Of a stretch of DNA of 19,451 nt, positions 14,329 through 19,451 are shown piece by piece. Every line of letters begins with the position of its first letter. Position 1 is the stretch's first letter. The stretch lies in contig DKSD01000008.1 in NCBI GenBank assembly GCA_002473165.1, positions 1-19,451 on the forward strand, read 5' to 3'. Both the position numbers and the translations under genes were made by a program. The stretch is from Succinatimonas sp. UBA7265. GTDB lineage: Bacteria; Pseudomonadota; Gammaproteobacteria; Enterobacterales; Succinivibrionaceae. The notes beneath the pieces were generated by a model. That model ran no database searches and was not told the DNA's origin. It was given only the letters and a program-made list of their open reading frames with translations.

Positions 14329-14343
14329 GGGAACACTTCATAT
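14329..14343 (+). repeat. Right terminal inverted repeat of the IS
   Basis: GGGAACACTTCATAT; perfect reverse complement of 12714-12728. It is preceded directly by a consensus -35 hexamer TTGACA (14324-14329, sharing one base) that points outward into the host gene. Confidence 0.9.
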
Positions 14344-15252
14344 CAGCTGTATGACAAAGCCAGAGAACACTACGACGGCTATTCCGTGTACGGCCGCGAT
14401 CTCTTCTGCCCCTGGGACGTGACGTGCTACATCAGTTCGCTTCTCACAAGCGATGATCCCGGCCAAGTTAAACCTGAGGCATTTTGGAACAACACGAGCA
14501 ACAACAATATCATCACGCAGTACATGCCGAACCTCAGCTCCGATGACGCTCAAAAGCTTCAGGATCTCGTCGACGGCAGGAGCATCAAGGTGGCGATCGA
14601 CGAGGGCATGAATTACGGAAATTTTCATTTGGACGATCCGGCCCAGTTCTGGAACATCCTCGTCTACACCGGCTACCTGACCCTGGCAAAGCGCGGGACA
14701 GATGACGTGCACGAATTCCGCATCCCCAACGCCGAGGTGCGCAAGTGTTTTGAGAAAAACATCCAAAGCTATTATCAGGAACGAGGCGGAAAATACAGTA
14801 AAGATTATTCAGCGCGGATCGTGGAACTGCTGCTTTCGGGTAAAGCAGACGATCTTCCGGCGGAACTCACCCGGGCTCTGAGCACTTTTGTTTCAGTGCG
14901 CGACGCCGCAGGCAAAGCACCAAAAGAAAACTACTACCACGGGCTTTTAAACGGGATCCTGCTATCAGCCGGAAACCTCATCGGAAACCACACTTCCAAC
15001 GCCGACAGCGGCGACGGCTATGCCGACATTGTTTTTACCTCGGCATCGCAAAAAACCGGGGTGGTCATAGAACTCAAGTATTCCCCGGAGCGTTCAGATC
15101 TTAAAGCCAAGGCCAGCGAAGCCCTCAAACAGATTGAGGAGCGCGATTACGCAGCGGCGCTGAACAGCAATGTCGTCAAAAAGGTTTATGCCTGGGGCAT
15201 CGCGTTTTGGCATCGCCAGTGCGCCGTGGCTTTCAAGGAACTTAACCCTTAA
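14341..15252 (+). pseudogene. AAA-ATPase-like / PD-(D/E)XK protein, C-terminal part, downstream of the IS
   Basis: These 303 codons continue the protein begun at 11847. The piece opens with YQLYDKAREHYDGY and LFCPWDVTCYI, the family's conserved (W/H)YDGY and PWDV motifs that follow the ATPase domain. It ends with the PD-(D/E)XK nuclease-like domain, with ADIVF (Asp) and VVIELKYS (E-x-K). No frameshift or stop occurs inside, so the insertion is probably recent. The same frame stays open back into the IS right end to about 14197 and offers an ATG at 14285 without a Shine-Dalgarno, so a hybrid protein starting in the IS is conceivable. Joined to the first part at a CA core, the protein would be about 592 residues. 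Confidence 0.88.
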
Positions 15253-15269
15253 AAGGCGGTGCGGCCAGG

Positions 15270-15472
15270 GTGGCTCAGGTGATCAAATACGCAAAATCGG
15301 ACGACAATCGGGGATAGATCGCAGACGAGTCGGTTGAGCAGTTTGAAAGCCGCCATGGCGAGGCAGCGCTTCAGACGCCCCCCCCCCCGCCGGGAAAAGC
15401 TTTGCCTGTGCCATTGCCTTTTGCGGCCGTGATTGTGCGATCTCGTTTAAGGAACTCTGCGCTCATGACTGA
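15270..15472 (+). pseudogene. Decayed second copy of the AAA-ATPase/PD-(D/E)XK 3' end
   Basis: Translation of 15279-15377 gives IKYAKSDDN..., a TAG at 15315-15317, then ADESVEQFESRHGEAALQT. This aligns without gaps to KYSPERSDLKAKASEALKQIEERDYAAALNS of the gene just upstream. After a C11 tract (15378-15388) the frame shifts, and 15395-15472 gives KSFACAIAFCGRDCAISFKEL, aligning with KVYAWGIAFWHRQCAVAFKEL, then a stop. It is clearly a remnant of a tandem paralogue's last 60-odd codons. It is diverged, carries one nonsense codon and one frameshift, and begins directly after the stop of the upstream gene. Confidence 0.8.
15378..15388 (+). repeat. C11 homopolymer tract
   Basis: Eleven consecutive Cs within the decayed paralogue. 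The tract length sets which frame follows: C9 or C12 would rejoin the two homologous segments, and gap-free alignment with the intact copy would need C6. Confidence 0.9.
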
Positions 15473-15650
15473 ATTAAAGCTCAGCGTTCTCGTCGGCGTG
15501 CCGCGGCTTTTATAAAGAATGTCCGGATTCCGCAAGGCCCGCCCAGGATTTTAAAGAGCCGCAGCCTTGGGGCGCTTTGGGACCGGCGTTTAAAACAGCG
15601 CAGAAAATTTGAATAACAACTTATAAAAAACATCAGGCTTTGGAGTGCAA
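15473..15650. other. Non-coding gap before the SUFU-like gene
   Basis: This stretch has no convincing ORF, terminator or consensus promoter. A TATAAA (15622-15627) about 25 nt upstream of the next start could be a -10 box, but no -35 is recognisable. It is probably further decayed sequence from the paralogue region plus a weak promoter. Confidence 0.4.
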
Positions 15651-16685
15651 ATGAGTACAGGCAAGAGCGGGCTTCTGGAGGAGATCCGCGCCTTAGACGG
15701 CAAAGACGATTATTTTGGGATCATGAGGCTCATCGAAAAGCAGCGGGAGCCTGATTACGCGCTGACGCTTGAGTACGTGCGTGCCTGCGTCAACGCCGCA
15801 GCGACGGTGCAGGACGGCTACAGGCTGCTGGAGCTGGCCTCATCGGGCCTGGATTCCTGGGCCTCCGAGGGCCATGCCGATCCACGCTGGCTTTTCTACA
15901 AAGGCGTGATCTTATATCGCCAGGGCATGATCCCCGATGCCATGAACCGCTTTAAAAAGGCTTTGGAGTATGTAAAGGTAGGCGATCCCGAGAATCTGCT
16001 GGCAAAATGCAACGCCATGTTAGAGCAGTGCCGCGGCCGCATGATCGAGTCTGAGTTCCCCGGGCTTAAGGCTGAGGACGCTCAGGCGGTGAAGCTTCAT
16101 GTAAAAGAGCATTTCGGGGATTTCGTGAAATTAGGCGAGAGCTATAAGACCGAGATCCTGAGGGTGCCGCCGTCAGCGGAGCACCCCTTCCAGCTGCTGG
16201 TGACCTGCGGCCTTGCCGGGCGGGCGCTGCCGGTGCCTGAGGGATATGACGCGGGCGTGAACGCCCGCCTGGAGCTCTGCCTGGCGCTGCCTGAGCAGTA
16301 CGATTTTCAGGGAGATCGCGAGCGCAACTGGGAAGTGTTTATGCTTGTCTCGATGATCGAGCATGTGATCACCTCCGATCATTTCATCGGCTTTGGCTAT
16401 TACGCCGACAAAGAAAACGGCTTTGACGGCGGCGGGCAGTTTACCGGGCTCATGCTCACGGGCTTGGGCGACTACTCAGGGGAGTGCCAGCAGGTGCAGC
16501 TTGCCTCAGGCTCTTTGGCGCGTTTTTACCAGCTGATCCCGCTTAAACCTTACGAATGCGCTTACCGCGCCACCCACAGCGCCATGGATCTGCTGCGGCT
16601 GTTTGCTGAGAAAAAGACGCCGCTGACGCCTTTTTACTCAGGCAGGGCGGATCTGTGCGCGCAGATCGGCGCGGCGCGGGTCTGA
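15651..16685 (+). CDS. TPR-containing suppressor-of-fused (SUFU)-domain-like protein
   Basis: The 344-residue protein has no signal peptide or membrane segment. Residues about 75-110 (WLFYKGVILYRQGMIPDAMNRFKKALEYV) form a TPR-like helical hairpin. From about 150 to 335 the pattern fits bacterial SUFU domains: FQLLVTCGLAGRALPVPEGYD (180-200), RLELCLALPEQYDF (206-219), NWEVFMLVSMIEHVI and a TSDHFIGFGYY stretch. Bacterial SUFU-domain proteins are widespread and are known among immunity proteins of polymorphic toxin systems, but no toxin gene is adjacent here, so the role is open. The ATG at 15651 has GGAG five bases upstream; the GTG at 15645 lies within that site. It is followed 54 bp later by ilvI in the same direction. 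Confidence 0.72.
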   Translation: MSTGKSGLLEEIRALDGKDDYFGIMRLIEKQREPDYALTLEYVRACVNAAATVQDGYRLLELASSGLDSWASEGHADPRWLFYKGVILYRQGMIPDAMNRFKKALEYVKVGDPENLLAKCNAMLEQCRGRMIESEFPGLKAEDAQAVKLHVKEHFGDFVKLGESYKTEILRVPPSAEHPFQLLVTCGLAGRALPVPEGYDAGVNARLELCLALPEQYDFQGDRERNWEVFMLVSMIEHVITSDHFIGFGYYADKENGFDGGGQFTGLMLTGLGDYSGECQQVQLASGSLARFYQLIPLKPYECAYRATHSAMDLLRLFAEKKTPLTPFYSGRADLCAQIGAARV

Positions 16686-16690
16686 TGGCA

Positions 16691-16696
16691 TATACT
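16691..16696 (+). promoter_or_regulatory. Possible -10 box for ilvIH
   Basis: TATACT, 44 bp before the ilvI start codon; no matching -35 hexamer is visible in the end of the preceding gene. The remaining 43-nt leader has no leader-peptide ORF or attenuator hairpin. Confidence 0.35.
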
Positions 16697-16739
16697 GTGA
16701 TCTCACTCACACTGAAATTTCACAGCTGGGACTTTTTAC

Positions 16740-18458
16740 ATGGAAAAGCTCAACGGCGCGGCGCAGCTGGTGCGCGCGCTTGAAGATCTCGGGGTCACTG
16801 AAATCTTCGGATACCCCGGTGCGGCGGTCGTAGACATCTACGACGAACTCTACAATTCCAAAAAGATCCATCACACCCTGGCCCGCCACGAGCAGGGCGC
16901 GGTGCACGAGGCCGACGGCTACGCCCGCGCCTCGGGCAAAGTCGGCGTGGCGCTTGTGACCTCAGGCCCGGGCGCGACGAACACCGTCACCGCGATCGCC
17001 ACGGCTTATATGGACAGCGTGCCGCTCGTCGTGATCTCAGGGCAGGTGGCGACCGGCCTCATCGGCACGGATGCCTTCCAGGAAGTCGACACCGTCGGCG
17101 TGACCCGCCCGGTCGTGAAATACTCGTTTTTGTGTAAAAAGCCTGAGGACATCGTCGTCAACGTCCGCAAGGCTTTCTACATCGCCTCGACGGGGCGCAA
17201 GGGCCCGGTCGTTGTCGACATCCCCAAGAACTGCCAGTCCAAGCGCTATGTCTTTGATTACGAGCCCAACTCCGAGGTGCGCCTGCGCTCTTACAACCCC
17301 ACGGTCTTTGGCCACAAGGGGCAGGTAAAGCGCGCCGCCGAGGTGCTGCAAAAGGCGCAAAAGCCGGTGCTGCTCTTAGGCGGCGGCGTCGTGCAGGGCA
17401 ACGCCTGCGCGCAGGCGCGCGAGCTGGCGCGCTTCATGCGCCTGCCGGTGGTGTGCACTTTCATGGGCCTGGGCGCCTATCCTGAGACCGATCCGCAAAG
17501 CCTAGGCATGCTCGGCATGCACGGGCTTTACGCGGCCAACGAGACCATGAACGGCTCTGATCTGGTGCTGGCGGTCGGGTGCCGTTTTGCCGATCGCGCC
17601 ACGAACAACGTGCGCAAGTTCTGCCCGGAGGCGACGATCATCCACATCGACGTCGATCCGGCCTCGATCTCCAAGACCGTGCACGCGGACATCCCCATCG
17701 TGGGCGATGCCGCGGCGGTGCTCGGGCAGCTGCTGCAGCAGTTAAAGGAGACGGGCGTGCGCGACGGCGCGCAGCTTGATCCCTGGTGGGCGCAGATAGA
17801 CAAATGGCGCGGGGAGCATCCGCTCTCCTACACAAGAAAGCCTGGCATGATCAGGCCGCAGACTGTCATCGAGATGCTGTGGGAGAAGACCCATGACGAA
17901 AACCCGATTGTCACGACCGACGTCGGGCAGCACCAGATGTTCACGGCGCAGTTTTACAAATTCGACGAGCCTCGCCAGCTCGTGTCCTCAGGGGGCCTGG
18001 GCACCATGGGCTTTGGCGTGCCCGCGGCCGTGGGCGCGCAAAAGGCGCTGCCTGATCGCCTCGTGCTTACGATTACCGGAGACGGCTCGTTCCAGATGTG
18101 CTTCCAAGAGCTCGCCGTTGCCATCAAGTACGCCATGCCGCTTAAGATCTTTATCATGGATAACAGCGTGCTCGGCATGGTCAGGCAGTTCCAGACCGTG
18201 TTCTACCATCACCGCTACGCCGGCACGAACCTCGACTTCAACCCTGATTTCCTCAAGATAGCCGAGGCCTACGGCTGCGCGGGCATCCGCGTTAAAAAAG
18301 AGGAAGAGCTTGAGGGGGCTATAGATCAGGCGCTGGCGGTCAAGGACCGGCCGGCCATCGTCGATGTCATCACGGACACCAACGCGATCGTGCTGCCCTG
18401 GCAGCGCGCCGACGGCTCCATGATAGAGATGATCCTGGATGAGGAGGAGAGCAGGTGA
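16740..18458 (+). CDS. ilvI: Acetolactate synthase (AHAS) large, catalytic subunit
   Basis: This subunit condenses pyruvate with pyruvate or 2-ketobutyrate to start valine, leucine and isoleucine synthesis, using thiamine diphosphate, FAD and Mg. The 572 residues match E. coli IlvI (574) closely. The thiamine-activating Glu is E51 in ARHEQGAVHEADGYARA. FGYPGAAVVDIYD lies near the start, SGPGATN follows, and the Mg/thiamine-diphosphate motif runs from GDG (447-449) to DN (474-475). Blocks such as RSYNPT-GHKGQ-KRA and LGMLGMHG are characteristic of IlvI rather than IlvB or IlvG. Only a weak GGGA precedes the ATG. The stop overlaps the GTG start of ilvH. Confidence 0.96.
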   Translation: MEKLNGAAQLVRALEDLGVTEIFGYPGAAVVDIYDELYNSKKIHHTLARHEQGAVHEADGYARASGKVGVALVTSGPGATNTVTAIATAYMDSVPLVVISGQVATGLIGTDAFQEVDTVGVTRPVVKYSFLCKKPEDIVVNVRKAFYIASTGRKGPVVVDIPKNCQSKRYVFDYEPNSEVRLRSYNPTVFGHKGQVKRAAEVLQKAQKPVLLLGGGVVQGNACAQARELARFMRLPVVCTFMGLGAYPETDPQSLGMLGMHGLYAANETMNGSDLVLAVGCRFADRATNNVRKFCPEATIIHIDVDPASISKTVHADIPIVGDAAAVLGQLLQQLKETGVRDGAQLDPWWAQIDKWRGEHPLSYTRKPGMIRPQTVIEMLWEKTHDENPIVTTDVGQHQMFTAQFYKFDEPRQLVSSGGLGTMGFGVPAAVGAQKALPDRLVLTITGDGSFQMCFQELAVAIKYAMPLKIFIMDNSVLGMVRQFQTVFYHHRYAGTNLDFNPDFLKIAEAYGCAGIRVKKEEELEGAIDQALAVKDRPAIVDVITDTNAIVLPWQRADGSMIEMILDEEESR

Positions 18459-18958
18459 GACACATCGTATCCATGCTTCTGGAAAACGAAGCCGGCGCCC
18501 TGTCGCGTGTGGTGGGGCTGTTCTCCCAGCGCGGCTACAACATCGAAAGCCTCACGGTCGCCCCCACGGACGATCCGACGCTCTCGCGCTGCACCATCCT
18601 GACTTTGGGCGATCGCGATGAAATAGAACAGATCACCAAGCAGCTGCACAAACTCGTGTGCGTGCTGCGCGTCTCGGCCATAGCCGAGGAGCCTGAAGGG
18701 GGCCTTGAACGCGAGATCGTGCTCATCAAAGTCCCGACGCCCAACCGCGGCGTGCGCGATGACGTCAAGTCGCTTGCCGATATCTTCAGGGCGCGGATCA
18801 TCGACGTCTGCGCCGAGACGCTGACGCTTGAGTATGTGGGTTCCTCTTCCGAGGTCGACAACTTCTGCTCGACCGTCACGAAGATCACCGAGGTGCTCGA
18901 AGTCGTGCGCTCAGGCGTCTTAGGCATCGCCCGCGGCAACCACTACATGCACAATTAA
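18455..18958 (+). CDS. ilvH: Acetolactate synthase small, regulatory subunit
   Basis: This subunit binds the large subunit, raises its activity and confers valine feedback inhibition. The 167 residues have an N-terminal ACT domain (about 1-75) and a C-terminal regulatory-subunit domain (about 80-160), the normal length. LLENEAGALSRVVGLFSQRGYNIESLTV closely matches E. coli IlvH. It retains N11, G14, N29 and A36, positions linked to valine binding, so the enzyme should be valine-sensitive. The start is a GTG overlapping the ilvI stop (GTGA), with a strong GAGGAGGAG Shine-Dalgarno inside the end of ilvI, so translation is coupled. Confidence 0.96.
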   Translation: MRHIVSMLLENEAGALSRVVGLFSQRGYNIESLTVAPTDDPTLSRCTILTLGDRDEIEQITKQLHKLVCVLRVSAIAEEPEGGLEREIVLIKVPTPNRGVRDDVKSLADIFRARIIDVCAETLTLEYVGSSSEVDNFCSTVTKITEVLEVVRSGVLGIARGNHYMHN

Positions 18959-18987
18959 AGAGGGCGGAGCGTGGGCCCTGCTTTAAT
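18954..18987 (+). other. Stem-loop overlapping the ilvH stop codon
   Basis: ATTAAAG-AGGGC (18954-18965) pairs with GCCCT-G-CTTTAAT (18975-18987), leaving a short bulge at the join of the two stem segments. The ilvH TAA lies in the 5' arm. No T run follows, so it is not a normal intrinsic terminator; it may protect the 3' end of the mRNA or be the hairpin of a weak terminator. Confidence 0.55.
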
Positions 18988-19116
18988 CAAGCGGCAGCAG
19001 TGATTTCCTCGTTAATGCGTCGTGAGGCAATTGAAGACTGGTTTCATCGATCGGTATCTTTGTTTGTATTGCGGACGTCAGCAGCAATGCCCTGAAATTT
19101 TTGAGAAGCCGGCTTA

Positions 19117-19192
19117 GATCCCTGGGCTTTAGCCCGCACCGCAGCGGGCGGTTTGCCCCGCCCGCGCCGCCGCGCCTCCCAGGCCAGGGATC
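19117..19192. other. GC-rich nested hairpin structure
   Basis: GATCCCTGG (19117-19125) and CCAGGGATC (19184-19192) form a perfect outer stem. Inside are GGGC-ttta-GCCC (19124-19135, sharing two bases with the outer stem) and GCGGGCGG (19144-19151) with CCGCCCGC (19158-19165). The shape is a multi-branched RNA or cruciform within otherwise AT-richer intergenic DNA. I see no known RNA family in it. Confidence 0.5.
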
Positions 19193-19216
19193 CTTTCCTC
19201 CCCCGCAGGCACACAA

Positions 19217-19238
19217 AGGCCGGCTTTTGAGCCGGCCT
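19217..19238 (-). terminator. Probable terminator of the porin gene
   Basis: AGGCCGGC (19217-19224) and GCCGGCCT (19231-19238) form an 8-bp stem with a 6-nt loop. On the minus strand it is followed by TTTGTGT. A second hairpin, GGCAGGA/TCCTGCC (19260-19266 with 19280-19286), lies between it and the porin stop. Confidence 0.5.
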
Positions 19239-19295
19239 GCATTTGCCTAAGCCTGAGCTGGCAGGATCGCTCTCGCGAGTCCTGCCTGGCCCGGA

Positions 19296-19451
19296 TCAGA
19301 ACGTGTAGCGAACGCCAATGTGATAGCAGTTGGCGGCTGAACCGCCTTCATCCTGAGTGAAAGCAGCCTCATCGTCGCCGCCGGCCTGGATGTTGGCCTC
19401 AGCCCACACACGGAAGTTCGGGTTGATATCCCAGCTGACGATCACAGGAAC
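19296..19451 (-). CDS. Outer-membrane porin-like beta-barrel protein, C-terminal part
   Basis: The last 51 residues run off the right edge of the window. They contain two amphipathic beta-strands, VPVIVSWDINPNFRVWAEANIQ and CYHIGVRYTF, joined by an acidic loop (GGDDEAAFTQDEGG). The ending Y-T-F, with a terminal Phe, is the C-terminal signal recognised by the Bam machinery in Gram-negative porins. Such proteins form trimeric diffusion pores in the outer membrane. The exact porin type needs the missing N-terminal part. Confidence 0.72.
   Translation of the reverse strand, partial: VPVIVSWDINPNFRVWAEANIQAGGDDEAAFTQDEGGSAANCYHIGVRYTF

Larger units (their letters stand above)
12714..14340 (+). 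mobile_element. IS110-family insertion sequence, IS1111-type, about 1627 bp
   Basis: The element carries one DEDD transposase and a 15-bp perfect inverted repeat at its ends, and makes no target duplication. A short left end (about 100 bp) and a long non-coding right end (about 320 bp) fit the IS1111 subgroup, whose subterminal repeats and 3' guide RNA distinguish it from classical IS110. CA is found at both junctions (12712-12713 and 14339-14340). Taking one CA as the crossover core and removing 1627 bp restores the reading frame of the host gene. The right boundary could also be drawn at 14343, the outer end of the repeat. Confidence 0.88.

Noticed and set aside
18983..19216. Minus-strand 77-codon ORF after ilvH
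   Set aside because: It runs through the GC-rich hairpin region, has a Gly/Arg-rich start of low complexity, no ribosome-binding site and no recognisable domain.

Overview
The window looks like about 19.5 kb of chromosome from a motile gammaproteobacterium. IlvI, IlvH, PheA and Ung resemble their enterobacterial counterparts almost motif for motif. A FleQ/FlrA-type flagellar regulator sits directly upstream of pseudaminic acid genes. GC content is fairly high, GATC is frequent, and AAA-ATPase-like/PD-(D/E)XK proteins of the kind seen here are common in gut anaerobes such as Succinivibrionaceae. The family assignment is inference from gene content only.

Layout. 1-500: the tail of an unrecognised gene, a strong terminator, an N-terminally truncated DUF805 membrane protein and a bidirectional terminator. 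508-2573 (minus): pheA (phenylalanine branch) and a BI-1/YccA-like membrane protein, each with its own promoter and terminator. 2715-5383: a GntR/FCD regulator divergent from a kdgK-eda operon that converts 2-keto-3-deoxygluconate to pyruvate and glyceraldehyde-3-phosphate; the intergenic region holds candidate operators. 5427-6116: ung, converging on the next operon with overlapping stop codons. 6113-11571 (minus): one tightly packed operon, flrA-pseB-pseC-pseF-pseG, coupling the sigma-54 flagellar master regulator to CMP-pseudaminic acid synthesis for flagellin glycosylation. pseH and pseI are not in the window.

11572-15472 is the accessory part. An AAA-ATPase-like/PD-(D/E)XK gene is split by an IS110-family (IS1111-type) element of about 1627 bp. 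The element has 15-bp perfect inverted repeats, a DEDD transposase and a 320-bp non-coding right end. That right end contains a 28-nt imperfect inverted repeat enclosing a structured interior, the natural place for a bridge RNA. An 8-nt stretch inside it equals the host sequence at the left junction. Removing 1627 bp with a CA core restores the host reading frame. The left inverted repeat can also pair with the transposase ribosome-binding region, which would silence read-through transcripts. Behind the split gene lies a decayed second copy of the same gene's 3' end, with a stop codon and a C11 tract that shifts its frame.

15651-18958: a TPR plus suppressor-of-fused-like protein, then the ilvIH operon (valine-sensitive acetohydroxyacid synthase). 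18959-19451: a structured, GC-rich non-coding stretch and the C-terminus of an outer-membrane porin on the minus strand.
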